DNA from: VXNE01 sp965205735 | GTDB lineage: Bacteria; Pseudomonadota; Gammaproteobacteria; Pseudomonadales; Azotimanducaceae | Assembly: GCA_965205735.1 (NCBI GenBank) | Contig: OZ242179.1 | Span: forward strand, 1,860,001-1,924,000 | DNA length: 64,000 nt | Direction: 5' to 3' | In this document: one piece after another, positions 53,225 to 62,588 of the stretch | How positions within the stretch are numbered: the first letter of the stretch is position 1 | Layout: every line of letters starts with the position of its first letter | The notes under the pieces: model-generated | Told to the model about the DNA's origin: nothing | Seen by the model: only the letters and a program-made list of their open reading frames with translations | The model's database searches: none | Made by a program: the position numbers and the translations under genes

Positions 53225-53557
53225 TGAAGGGGACGAGTAGTCGGACTGAAGCGGGCCTTAAAGCGAGCGGAGGAGGGTGGAAGCTCCGCGCCGCGCCGCC
53301 GACGAAGATCACCCCGGAGCCGCCGACCGAACGGATGTGTCGCATTTCAGTAGGCTCGGCCGGCTGGCCCCCGTAAACGGGCCGGGTCATCGCGCCGATC
53401 GGTGCTGTGACCGCTTAAGGCGCGCGTCGCGAGGCGCGTGCGAAACCGGGTGGTACCGCGACGTTGGGCCGCGCAAGTCGGCCGAATCTTCGCCCCGAGA
53501 ATAGATGCCTGACGAATCCGCGACGATTCGCAGCATCCATTGTCGGGGCGTTTTGGT
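53225..53557 (+). promoter_or_regulatory. T-box riboswitch leader of ileS
   Basis: The leader has stem I features (GGGACGAGTAG, AGCGAGCGGAGG, GTGGAAGCTCCGC), then GAAGATCACCCCGGAGCCGC, in which ATC at 53308-53310 is a likely Ile specifier codon. The T-box itself is ACCGGGTGGTACCGCG at 53445-53460; its UGGU would pair with the ACCA end of tRNA-Ile. A terminator hairpin follows. Uncharged tRNA-Ile should stabilise the antiterminator and switch ileS on. Confidence 0.88.
53491..53557 (+). terminator. T-box-controlled intrinsic terminator
   Basis: CGCCCCGA (53491-53498) pairs with TCGGGGCG (53543-53550), with further inner pairing, followed by TTTTGGTTTTT. It is mutually exclusive with the antiterminator built from the T-box sequence. 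Confidence 0.8.
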
Positions 53558-53580
53558 TTTTGTTCGGAGAACGACGAGCG

Positions 53581-56500
53581 ATGGGATTCAAGGACGTGCC
53601 GAGCCGCTATGACGGCACGCAGCTCGAAAGCGAAATGCTCGAGCTGTGGCATCAGCATGACGTGTTCAACGCGGCGCAGCAGCAGAGCGAGGGTCGGCCG
53701 CTGTATATCTGGAACGAGGGGCCGCCGACCGCCAACGGCAAGCCCGGCATCCACCATGTCCTCGCGCGCACGTTCAAGGACATCTTTCCGCGCTTCAAAC
53801 ACATGCGGGGATATCACTGCCCGCGCAAGGCCGGTTGGGACACCCACGGCCTGCCGGTCGAGCACGAAATCGAGAAGGAACTCGGGATATTCGACAAGGG
53901 CGAGATCGAACGCCAGGTCGGCGTGGCGGAGTTCACGCGCAGGTGCCGCGAGTCGGTACAGCTCTATATCGACGATTGGGAGCGGATGACCGAGCGCATG
54001 GGTTTTTGGGTGAACATGTCCGATGCCTACTACACTTTCGACAACGCCTACATAGAGTCCGTTTGGTGGCTGCTCCGGCAAATATGGGACAAGGGTCTCA
54101 TTTACCGGGGCTACAAGGTGGTCCCCTACGACCCGCACATAGGCGCCACGCTGTCGTCGCACGAAGTCGCCCTCGGCTACAGGGAAGTCGACGATCCCTC
54201 GATCTACGTACGCTTTCCAGTCAAGGACGAACATCGCACATCGTTCCTCGTCTGGACGACCACGCCATGGACACTCCCGTCGAACCTGGCGCTCGCGGCG
54301 CACCCCGATGTCGACTACATCTACGCGCGCGTCGGGGACGAGACGCTGATCCTCGCCGAAGCCCTGGTCGAGCCCGCGTTGCGCGGCGCCGAATACACGG
54401 TCGAGAAGCGGGTCAAGGGCGCCGACCTGGCGGGGATCGGCTACGCGCGACTGTTCGACTACCTGCCGGCCGACGGCCCGGTCTGTCAGGTTTGGACGGC
54501 CGACTTCGTCACCGTCGAGGAAGGTACCGGCATCGTGCACTGCGCGCCGGCGTATGGCGAGGACGACCTCCAACTGGGTCGGAAGAACGGCCTGCCCGTC
54601 GTGCATGGCGTCGGTCTCGATGGCTGTTTCGTGTCGGCGGTGGAACCCGTGGCGGGGAAGTTCTTCAAGGACGCCGACCCGATCCTCGTCGCGCTGCTCG
54701 AAGAACGCGGCCTCATGTACCGCTCCGAACGTCTTTTGCACAACTATCCGCACGGGTGGCGCACCGGCGACCCGCTGATCTACTACGCGAAGGACGCGTG
54801 GTTCATCGAGACCAGCCGGCTCCGGGACCGCATGGCGGAGTTGAACCAGTCCATCAACTGGGTGCCGGAAACGATCCGCGACGGACGCTTCGGCAACTGG
54901 CTTGAGAACAACATCGATTGGGCGCTCTCGCGCGAACGCTTCTGGGGCACGCCGCTGCCCGTCTGGACCGATGGCCACGGCGATTACCTGTGCATCGGCT
55001 CGATAGCGGAACTCGAGTCGCTTTGTGGCCGGAGCCTGGCCGATGTCGACCTCCACCGGCCCGCGGTCGATGCGATCATCTTCACGCACCCGGACAACGG
55101 TCGGGAGTACCGGCGCGTCCCGGAGGTGATCGACTGCTGGTTCGATTCGGGGGCCATGTCCTACGCGCAGTTCCATTACCCGTTCGAGAACGCCGACCTG
55201 CTGGAAAGCCGATTCCCCGCCGACTACATCTGCGAGGCGATCGATCAGACGCGCGGCTGGTTCTACTCGCTGCACGCCATCGCGGTCCTGGTGTCGGACA
55301 GCGTCGCCTACAGGAACTGCATCTGCCTCGCCCACATCGTCGACAAGGACGGCAAGAAGATGTCTAAATCGCTGGGCAACATCGTCGATCCGTACGAGGT
55401 CTTCGACAATGTCGGCGCCGACCCGCTGCGCTGGTACCTGTCGTGCCGACTGGCGCCGGAGGCGCAAAAGCGCATATCGGTCGAGATGGTTCGCGAAGTC
55501 GCGGCCGGATTCATCAATACGTACTGGAACACCTACGCGTTCTTCGTCATGTACGCGAAGCTCGACGAAGTCGATATCGTGAGCGACGTGCCGCTCGCCG
55601 AACGCCCCGAGATCGACCGTTGGGCGCTCGCGGCGCTGCATGAGACGGTGGCGGTCGCCACGCGGGCGCTCGAGTCATACGACGTGCTGGCGGCGGGCCG
55701 GGCAATAGAGTCGTTCGTCGATCAGCTCAGCAACTGGTACGTGCGGCGCAACCGTCGGCGGTTCTGGAAGGCCGCCGAGGGACGCGACAAGCAGGCCGCC
55801 TACCTGACGCTGTACCAGTGCCTGCACACCGTGAACCGGCTGATGGCACCGATCATGCCGTTCTTAAGCGAAGCGGTGCACCAGAACCTCGCGCGGGAAG
55901 TCGACGAGACGGCACCGATCAGCGTCCATATGAGCGAGTGGCCGGTGCCCGATCCCGCAGCCCGCGACGACGCCCTGCTCGCCGAACTCGAAGTCGTACA
56001 GCGCGTGGTCGGACTCGGCCGGGCGGCGCGTAACCGCAGCGGCCTGCGCGTGCGCCAGCCGCTTTCGCGCCTGTTGGTGCGCACGCCCGAGTCCGCGCAC
56101 GCCGGCATCCTTGGACGCCACGCGCACCAGATCAGCGAAGAACTCAACGTCAAGGCGGTAGAAGTGCTTGGCTCGGATGCCGATCTCCTGAGCTACCGCA
56201 TCAAGCCGAACCTGCCGCGCATCGGCAAACGCTACGGTAGGCGCGTCCCCGCGATCCGCGATGCGCTGGCGAACGCGGACGGCCGCGCCATCGCCGCGGC
56301 CGTGACCGATGGCCGGCCTTTCGAAGTGGTGGCGGACAACGAGACCTTCACCTTCGAACCGGAGGACGTGCTGGTCGAGTCGACGTCGGCCGAGGGCTAT
56401 GCCTGCGCCGAAGAAAGCGGCTACCTCGTGGGCCTCGACACCACATTGACAGAGAGCCTTGTGCGAGAAGGCCTCGCGCGGGAATTGGTGCGCACCGTGC

Positions 56501-56727
56501 AGGAAGCCCGCAAGCAAGCGGGGCTTGATGTCTCTGATCGGATCGCGCTCAGCATCGACGGATCGCCCGGCATCGCAACGGCCCTCGAACAGCATCGGGA
56601 CTACGTGATGGAGGAAACCCTGGCGACTCGATGGGGCGCGCCGGATTGGTCGCCCGCGCATTCGGCCGAGCACGCGCTCGGCGAAGATCGATGGACGATC
56701 GGACTCGCGCGGGTCGACTCGCCGTAA
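53581..56727 (+). CDS. ileS: isoleucyl-tRNA synthetase
   Basis: A 1048-residue class I synthetase that charges tRNA-Ile. HIGH-type motif in TANGKPGIHHVLART (about 55), an editing CP1 domain (WTTTPWTLPSN, EGTGIVHCAPAYGEDD), KMSKS in KDGKKMSKSLGN (about 590), and an anticodon-binding part with WYVRRNRRRFWKA. The PGIHH and RRNRRRFW forms are those of the long, eukaryote-like IleS2 type, usually mupirocin resistant. ATG 53581 is used; the frame upstream runs through the leader terminator. Regulated by the T-box leader. Confidence 0.97.
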   Translation: MGFKDVPSRYDGTQLESEMLELWHQHDVFNAAQQQSEGRPLYIWNEGPPTANGKPGIHHVLARTFKDIFPRFKHMRGYHCPRKAGWDTHGLPVEHEIEKELGIFDKGEIERQVGVAEFTRRCRESVQLYIDDWERMTERMGFWVNMSDAYYTFDNAYIESVWWLLRQIWDKGLIYRGYKVVPYDPHIGATLSSHEVALGYREVDDPSIYVRFPVKDEHRTSFLVWTTTPWTLPSNLALAAHPDVDYIYARVGDETLILAEALVEPALRGAEYTVEKRVKGADLAGIGYARLFDYLPADGPVCQVWTADFVTVEEGTGIVHCAPAYGEDDLQLGRKNGLPVVHGVGLDGCFVSAVEPVAGKFFKDADPILVALLEERGLMYRSERLLHNYPHGWRTGDPLIYYAKDAWFIETSRLRDRMAELNQSINWVPETIRDGRFGNWLENNIDWALSRERFWGTPLPVWTDGHGDYLCIGSIAELESLCGRSLADVDLHRPAVDAIIFTHPDNGREYRRVPEVIDCWFDSGAMSYAQFHYPFENADLLESRFPADYICEAIDQTRGWFYSLHAIAVLVSDSVAYRNCICLAHIVDKDGKKMSKSLGNIVDPYEVFDNVGADPLRWYLSCRLAPEAQKRISVEMVREVAAGFINTYWNTYAFFVMYAKLDEVDIVSDVPLAERPEIDRWALAALHETVAVATRALESYDVLAAGRAIESFVDQLSNWYVRRNRRRFWKAAEGRDKQAAYLTLYQCLHTVNRLMAPIMPFLSEAVHQNLAREVDETAPISVHMSEWPVPDPAARDDALLAELEVVQRVVGLGRAARNRSGLRVRQPLSRLLVRTPESAHAGILGRHAHQISEELNVKAVEVLGSDADLLSYRIKPNLPRIGKRYGRRVPAIRDALANADGRAIAAAVTDGRPFEVVADNETFTFEPEDVLVESTSAEGYACAEESGYLVGLDTTLTESLVREGLARELVRTVQEARKQAGLDVSDRIALSIDGSPGIATALEQHRDYVMEETLATRWGAPDWSPAHSAEHALGEDRWTIGLARVDSP

Positions 56728-56925
56728 CTGGCCCGCGCCTTAGCACTACGCGAGCCGGTTGTGCGCGCGTCTGGGTGTCGCGATCAGTCGTCGAACATCG
56801 CGCCGGCTTGTGACAAACTTTGGTCCAGCCAGCCCGACGTACCTCCAATCGCGTGCGCATGCCCGTCCCCGCTTGAGGTCGACGAGCCTTTGCTCCAAAC
56901 AACGCATGTAAGAAAGGAGAACACC

Positions 56926-58311
56926 GTGCTCGACACCCGCGTGGCGCAATCCGCCATCGACCACGCCATCGCCCTCGGCGCCGACTTCGCCGAGGTGTTC
57001 GTGGAGCGCAACCAGGTCAACAACATCGCCACCCTGTCGAACGAAGTCCGGGACATCGCCTCCGGCATCGACTTCGGCGTCGGCGTCCGGCTGTTGTACG
57101 GCGCCAAGGTGCTCTACGGCTATTCCAACCGCACGGATGCGGAAGAACTCAAGCGCATCGTCTCGGAACTCGCGGCCAAGGACCGCCGCGATCCGGCGAC
57201 AACCGCGCAGGCGTTCGACTTTCGCGCGGCGGCGGATGTCCACGGGGCGGAACGGACCCTTGCCAAGGACTCGGAAGTGCGCGACAAGGTGGGCTACCTG
57301 TTCGCGGCCGACCGGGCCGCGCGCGCCGCCAGCAACCTCATCTCCCAGACCCAGGGCGTCTGCGGGCAGCGCGAACAGGCGGTCGAGATCTTCAACAGCG
57401 AGGGCCTGCATATCCGCGACACGCGCCACTACATCCGCACGCGGGTGCAAGCCATAGCGTCCAACGGCTCCGAACAGGCCACCGGCATGAAGACCGACGG
57501 CGGCCTCCTGGGCTGGGAAATCGTCGAGACCCTCGACCCCGCGGAATGCGGTGCCGAAGCGGCACGCCAGGCCCTGGTGAATCTATCGGCGAGGCCCTGT
57601 CCTTCCGGTCGTATGCCGGTCGTGATCGGCAACGGCTTCGGCGGCGTGATCTTCCACGAAGCCTGCGGGCATCTCCTGGAGACCACGTCGGTCGCCAAAA
57701 AGGCATCCGTGTTTCACGACAAGCTCGGCGAGATGATCGCCAACCCGGTGGTGAGCGCCGTCGACGACGGCACGCTGGTCCGGGAATGGGGCTCCATCAA
57801 CATCGACGACGAGGGCATGCCCACCGAGCGAACGCAACTCATCAAGGACGGCAAGCTCGTCAACTTTCTTGCCGATCGCGTCGGCGCCGCCCAAACGGGG
57901 CTACCGCGCAGCGGGTCCGGCCGCCGCCAGAGTTACCGGTTCGCGCCCGCCTCGCGGATGCGCAACACGTTCATCGAACCGGGCGCCGCGAGCTTCGACG
58001 ACATGATCTCCTCGATCGACCGCGGCGTGTATGCCTCGCATATGGGCGGGGGCTCGGTCGAGCCCGGCACCGGGGAATTCAACTTCGCGGTAACCGAGGG
58101 CTACTACGTCGAGAACGGCAAGATTCGCCATCCTGTCAAGGCGGCGACCTTGATCAGCACCGGCCCCGATGTCCTGAAACGCATATCGATGGTCGGCCGC
58201 GACTTTGCCTTGGCGACCGGCATGTGCGGCTCCGTCTCCGGCATGGTGCCGACCACCGTGGGCCAGGCGACGTTAAAGGTGGACGACATCCTGGTGGGCG
58301 GGAACTCTTGA
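56926..58311 (+). CDS. tldD: TldD family metalloprotease
   Basis: About 461 residues. Contains the zinc motif HEACGH (in GVIFHEACGHLLETTS, about 243), then INIDDEGMPTERTQLIKDGK, SGSGRRQSYRFAPASRMRNT and the C-terminal GMCGSVSGMVPTTVGQATLK. TldD with PmbA (TldE) forms a heterodimer that degrades unfolded or modified peptides. GTG at 56926 is preceded by AAAGGAGAACACC; the upstream extension to 56761 is not protein-like. The stop overlaps the start of pmbA. Confidence 0.95.
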   Translation: MLDTRVAQSAIDHAIALGADFAEVFVERNQVNNIATLSNEVRDIASGIDFGVGVRLLYGAKVLYGYSNRTDAEELKRIVSELAAKDRRDPATTAQAFDFRAAADVHGAERTLAKDSEVRDKVGYLFAADRAARAASNLISQTQGVCGQREQAVEIFNSEGLHIRDTRHYIRTRVQAIASNGSEQATGMKTDGGLLGWEIVETLDPAECGAEAARQALVNLSARPCPSGRMPVVIGNGFGGVIFHEACGHLLETTSVAKKASVFHDKLGEMIANPVVSAVDDGTLVREWGSINIDDEGMPTERTQLIKDGKLVNFLADRVGAAQTGLPRSGSGRRQSYRFAPASRMRNTFIEPGAASFDDMISSIDRGVYASHMGGGSVEPGTGEFNFAVTEGYYVENGKIRHPVKAATLISTGPDVLKRISMVGRDFALATGMCGSVSGMVPTTVGQATLKVDDILVGGNS

Positions 58312-59645
58312 TAGCCGGCGGCGTCGAAGCCAACGCCGAGCGTATCCTCGACCGGGTTCTTGCGACCGGCGCGGTCGGCGACCTCGTCGTCGGCGAGCAG
58401 TCGTCGCTATCCCTCACGGCGCACGACGGAGAACTCGAAGAGCACAAGATTACATCGACCCGCGTCTACGGCTTGCGGGTGGTCAAGGATGACCGCACCG
58501 GCATCGCCTATAGCGAAGCCAGCGATCCCGCGGCCCTGGATTCCATGGTGGAGCAGGCGCTCGTCAACGCCACGTTCGCGCGCGTCGACCCCGCCGAATC
58601 AGTCGCCGCCGGCGACACGGCCTTGGTGACCGACGACGCCATCCTCTGCCCCGACGATCCCACGTCCGTGGAAGCGAAGATCGAGGCGGCGCTCTACCTC
58701 GAGCGGGAACTCACCGCCCGCGACAACGTCCGCAGCGTGCCCGACAACGGTGTCCGGGACCTAACGGCCGAACGGCACGTCTTCGCGACGACCGGCCGCA
58801 CCGCGCACAGCAGGAACCGCGTCTGCAGAGCTTACGCCTACGCCCTCTTGAGTGACGGCGACAAGGACGCGCTCGAAGGCGTCCAGCGGTGCGCGCGCCG
58901 GTTCGACGAAATCGACACCGCCTGGATCGTCGACGAGACCTACCGGCGCTGCGTCGCGATGCTCCAGGGCGAAGCCATACCGAGCAAACACTATGACGTC
59001 CTGTTCGACGTCGAACGCCAGGCGGACCTGTTCGCCGTATTCCGCGATATGTTCTCCGCGAAGAACGCGAGGGATGGAATCAATCCGTTGCGCGACAAGG
59101 TGGGCGAGCGCATTGCCGTGGACACACTCACCATTCGGGACGCGCCGCTCGACGCGGACGGCCTGGGCTACGCGCTGTTCGACGACGAGGGCTTGCCCAC
59201 ATCCACTACGACGCTGGTCGATGGCGGAATCCTGCGCACGCTTGTCCACAACAGCGCCACCGCGACGCACTTCGATGTCCCCAATACGTGCAACGCCGCC
59301 CGGTCGCCCCGATCATCCCTCGGCGTCGGCTTGCACCAACTCGAGGTCGGTCCCGGCGATGTCGACGAGGACACGCTCACCGGCGGTGAATACCTGGAAA
59401 TCGTCGATCTCGCTGGCTTGCACTCGGGAGGGAATCCGGTTTCCGGAGACTTCAGCTTCGGTGCTGCCGGCTTTCTATGCCGAGACGGCGAACGCATCCG
59501 CCCGGTGCGAAACATCACCGTGGCTGGGAACTTCTTTGAGATGCTGAAGAAAATCGCCGCCGTCGGCGACACGCAGCACTGGAACCCCGAGCGCTCGGCG
59601 TTGATGGCGCGTATACGGTTCGCCGACGTCGCGATGTCCGGGTAG
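58308..59645 (+). CDS. pmbA: TldE/PmbA family subunit
   Basis: About 445 residues from TTG 58308, which overlaps the tldD stop (TTGA) with GGCGGGAA as ribosome-binding site. It lacks the HExxxH motif, as expected for the non-catalytic partner, and has STRVYGLRVVKDDRTGIAYS, PLRDKVGERIAVDTLTIRDA, GILRTLVHNSATATHFD and GNPVSGDFSFGAAGFLCRDG. Works with the TldD subunit. Confidence 0.93.
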   Translation: MIAGGVEANAERILDRVLATGAVGDLVVGEQSSLSLTAHDGELEEHKITSTRVYGLRVVKDDRTGIAYSEASDPAALDSMVEQALVNATFARVDPAESVAAGDTALVTDDAILCPDDPTSVEAKIEAALYLERELTARDNVRSVPDNGVRDLTAERHVFATTGRTAHSRNRVCRAYAYALLSDGDKDALEGVQRCARRFDEIDTAWIVDETYRRCVAMLQGEAIPSKHYDVLFDVERQADLFAVFRDMFSAKNARDGINPLRDKVGERIAVDTLTIRDAPLDADGLGYALFDDEGLPTSTTTLVDGGILRTLVHNSATATHFDVPNTCNAARSPRSSLGVGLHQLEVGPGDVDEDTLTGGEYLEIVDLAGLHSGGNPVSGDFSFGAAGFLCRDGERIRPVRNITVAGNFFEMLKKIAAVGDTQHWNPERSALMARIRFADVAMSG

Positions 59646-59687
59646 GCGCGCCAAACACCGAGCCATCAGGCGAGGGCATTGGCGGAC

Positions 59688-61277
59688 TCAGCCTACCCGA
59701 CGTTCTCCTTCCCAATAGGGCTCGCGCAGCTTGAATTTCTGCAGCTTGCCCGTGGCCGTGCGCGGCAACTCGTCGCGAAACTCCACCGAGGTGGGGCATT
59801 TGAAATGCGCCAGACGCTCGCGGCAGAAGGCGATGACTTCTGCTTCCGTCGCTGCTTCGCCCTCGCGCAGGACGACCAGCGCCTTGGGCGTCTCGCCCCA
59901 CTTCTCGTGGGGGACGCCGATGACCGCGCACTCCATCACCGCCGGGTGGCGGTACAGCACATCCTCGATGTCGGGAGAACTGATGTTCTCGCCCCCCGAG
60001 ATGATCACGTCCTTCTTGCGATCGACGATATGAATGTTGCCGAAGGCGTCGCAGACGGCCAGATCGCCGGTGTGGAAATATCCGTTCTGGATCGCCTTCG
60101 CCGTCTCCTCCGGCTGTTTCCAGTATCCCTTGAACACAACGTTGGAACGCGCGCACACCTCGCCCACGGTGACACCGTCCCGCGGCACCGGCCTGCCCTG
60201 TTCGTCCCGCAACACGATATCGACGCCCACCGCCGGCACACCCGCCCGCGCCCGGCGCGCGTAGTCTGTCCGGTCCGTTTCATGGTCGGGTTGGGACACG
60301 GTCAGCAGCGGGGCCGTCTCCGTCAAACCGTAGATCTGGATGAACTCCCAACCGAGTTCTTGTTCGAGCCGCTCGATGAACGCCGCCGGCGGCGGGGCTC
60401 CGGCGACCGTGAAACGCGGCTTCGTCGCGATGGCGTGCCGGTCCTTGTCGGGATAGTCCAGGATGGTGCGCAGCACCGCCGGCGCCATGCAGGCGAACGT
60501 CACCTTTTCGCGCTCGATGAGGCGGTAAATTTCGGCGCCATCGACGGCGCGCAAGACCACATGCGTGCCGCCCACGCCGGTGAGCGCGTAGACGCCGCCC
60601 CAACCATTGCAATGGAACATCGGCAGCGTCCATAGCTCGACGTCGTCGTGGCAGACGCGCAGATGGGTCATCAGGCTGTAGGCATTCACGTAACAGTTGC
60701 GGTGCGTCATCATCACGCCCTTGGGGCGCGCGGTCGTGCCCGACGTGTAGTTGATCGATACCAGGTCGTTTTCGCCGCGTTCGATTGACGCGGGGGCGGT
60801 ATTGGGTTGTTCCGCAATCATCGTTTCCCAGTCGATCCAGCCCTGCGGCACCGCGGCCTCGGACGTCTCGTCCCGGTCCTCGGCAACGACGAAATGGCGC
60901 ACCGCGGAGAGGTTGGCGCGAATGTCGTCGACGACCCGCGTGTATTCGTAGTCCACCAGCAGGACCGTCACGCCGGCGTGGTTCAGGATGTATTCGTGGT
61001 CCGCCGCCACCAGCCGGTAGTTGAGCGGCACAAGAACGGCGCCGATCTGGCTCGTGGCGTAGAAGCTCTCGAGAAAGAAGTGGGAGTTCGGGCTCAGGAT
61101 GCAGACGCGGTCATCGGGTTTCACGCCCAGACTCAGAAGCGCATGAGACAGCCGGTTTACGCGCGCCTGCAGCTCCGCATACGTGTAGCGCCGCGCCCCG
61201 TCCACCACCGCAATCTTGTTTGGATAGAGCTGCACGGGACGGCGCAGAAAGTCATCGGTGAGAAGCGGAACCTCCAT
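59688..61277 (-). CDS. AMP-binding acyl-CoA synthetase
   Basis: A 529-residue adenylate-forming ligase that activates a carboxylic acid as acyl-CoA. Core motifs: INYTSGTTARPKGVMMTHRN (A3, P-loop), MFHCNGWG, YGLTETAPL (A5), YFHTGDLAVCD (A7), IVDRKKDVIISGGENIS (A8) and the catalytic Lys in LPRTATGKLQKFKLR (A10). Closest to medium/long-chain fatty acyl-CoA ligases of the FadD3/AlkK-like type; substrate not certain. Convergent with pmbA. Confidence 0.93.
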   Translation of the reverse strand: MEVPLLTDDFLRRPVQLYPNKIAVVDGARRYTYAELQARVNRLSHALLSLGVKPDDRVCILSPNSHFFLESFYATSQIGAVLVPLNYRLVAADHEYILNHAGVTVLLVDYEYTRVVDDIRANLSAVRHFVVAEDRDETSEAAVPQGWIDWETMIAEQPNTAPASIERGENDLVSINYTSGTTARPKGVMMTHRNCYVNAYSLMTHLRVCHDDVELWTLPMFHCNGWGGVYALTGVGGTHVVLRAVDGAEIYRLIEREKVTFACMAPAVLRTILDYPDKDRHAIATKPRFTVAGAPPPAAFIERLEQELGWEFIQIYGLTETAPLLTVSQPDHETDRTDYARRARAGVPAVGVDIVLRDEQGRPVPRDGVTVGEVCARSNVVFKGYWKQPEETAKAIQNGYFHTGDLAVCDAFGNIHIVDRKKDVIISGGENISSPDIEDVLYRHPAVMECAVIGVPHEKWGETPKALVVLREGEAATEAEVIAFCRERLAHFKCPTSVEFRDELPRTATGKLQKFKLREPYWEGERRVG

Positions 61278-61357
61278 GAATACCCCCTGGCGTCGTGTCC
61301 CAAGCCCGTTGCCGGATCGATGCTACCGCTATCGGGTGGGAGTTTCCCAAGGCTGGA

Positions 61358-62587
61358 TCAGGCTCGACGAGCAGGCTCACGCGGGAGGTCGAGCGCTAGC
61401 TGATCAGGATCCTTTTCCCGGACAACGTAACGCACAGGCCTAGTGACCCTTTTCAGAATGCCTTCGTCGACCAGCAGCCTGATCCAGACCTCCGCCTGTC
61501 GTTTGGTCACACTCAGCGCATCAGCGACTTCCACTGCTTGTTTCGGCTCGGCGCAGAGTTCAGTTACCAACGACCGAACCTTTACGTAGAGTTCCTCCGC
61601 GGGATCGATACGCTTTTCCTCGCGGACTGATTGGACCTCACTACTTGGCGCATTCGACTGCTCCCCTTCTGCAGAAACGTTCTGGACAAGATCGTCGAGG
61701 TGTTCCAGCCACCGCCCGCCTTGATCGACGAGGTTGGGATTACCCGAGTCTGGAGACTCAGTCTGCTTGACCCAAAGAGGGGTCCATCCATTCTTCAGGT
61801 TCTCGACGGCACCGTTCCATGTTCCGCCGTTATCGCGTGTACTGCTGACAACGACCGCTTCTTCTGCCAGGCAATAGATGTACTTGTTACGTGCCATGGC
61901 GTTTCCCACGTGGAAACGCACTTCCGGGTTGAACGGCGAGATCAGCGTTAGATCTCCCGACATGAGGTGCCCGCGGTACTTTGCCGAAGTCGCAGACCGA
62001 AACAGATTGTCCGCGAGAACGCCGATAGCAGTCCCCTCGGCGTTGAGCGCACCCAACATCGCTGCCTGATCCACACCTGCGGCACCGCCGGACACGACCA
62101 ACCTTTCGCACTCAGCAGCTCGGCGACCAATGTTCTGAGCGAAGCAGATGTCAGCTTCGACAGCATGTCTGGAACCAATTACCGATATGCTCTTTGCGTC
62201 GAGCTGATTCTTGTTCCCGCAGCCAAACAGAATCGCTGGTGCTGTCCGACCAAGATTCTGTTTCAGTCGCCTTGGATATTCGGGGTCTGATCGCGTCAAC
62301 ACCCACAGTCCCGCTCGCTGCCACCGCTCCAGTGAGAATCCGAGCGTCGCTCCTCGGTTTATCAGGGCCTGAAGACGCTCTTCGGTAACTTTGGGATGTT
62401 CCCAATCTTGAAGCAGATCCGAAAGATCGCCCTCAAGTAGGTCACTTGGCGAAAGACCACGATCGTTAAGCCAACCTGCGAATCCACCCCACTCCGTCGG
62501 TGTCAGCGGATTCGTGGTCCCAGCTTCAGACTTGCCGAACGAGACAGTCAGTAACATGACCGCTTCAGCCTGTGGGGTCACATCCAC
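61358..62587 (-). CDS. DprA/Smf-like Rossmann protein linked to a RecQ-PRTase gene
   Basis: A 409-residue DprA relative. N-terminal SAM-like region, then the Rossmann core: YPRRLKQNLGRTAPAILFGC, KSISVIGSRHAVEADICFAQ, RLVVSGGAAGVDQAAMLGAL, TLISPFNPEVRFHVGNAMAR and NKYIYCLAEEAVVVSSTRDNGGTWNGA (single-strand DNA-binding Lys/Arg positions), and a C-terminal winged helix (VADALSVTKRQAEVWIRLL). Classical DprA loads RecA during transformation; no competence genes are near. GTG at 62587 follows the RecQ-PRTase stop by 1 bp with an AGGAGG ribosome-binding site, so the two work as a unit. Confidence 0.88.
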   Translation of the reverse strand: MDVTPQAEAVMLLTVSFGKSEAGTTNPLTPTEWGGFAGWLNDRGLSPSDLLEGDLSDLLQDWEHPKVTEERLQALINRGATLGFSLERWQRAGLWVLTRSDPEYPRRLKQNLGRTAPAILFGCGNKNQLDAKSISVIGSRHAVEADICFAQNIGRRAAECERLVVSGGAAGVDQAAMLGALNAEGTAIGVLADNLFRSATSAKYRGHLMSGDLTLISPFNPEVRFHVGNAMARNKYIYCLAEEAVVVSSTRDNGGTWNGAVENLKNGWTPLWVKQTESPDSGNPNLVDQGGRWLEHLDDLVQNVSAEGEQSNAPSSEVQSVREEKRIDPAEELYVKVRSLVTELCAEPKQAVEVADALSVTKRQAEVWIRLLVDEGILKRVTRPVRYVVREKDPDQLALDLPREPARRA

Positions 62588-62588
62588 G

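Noticed and set aside
61358..62587. Competence locus around the DprA-like gene
   Set aside because: No comEC, pilus or comM genes are nearby, and it is coupled instead to a RecQ-phosphoribosyltransferase fusion.
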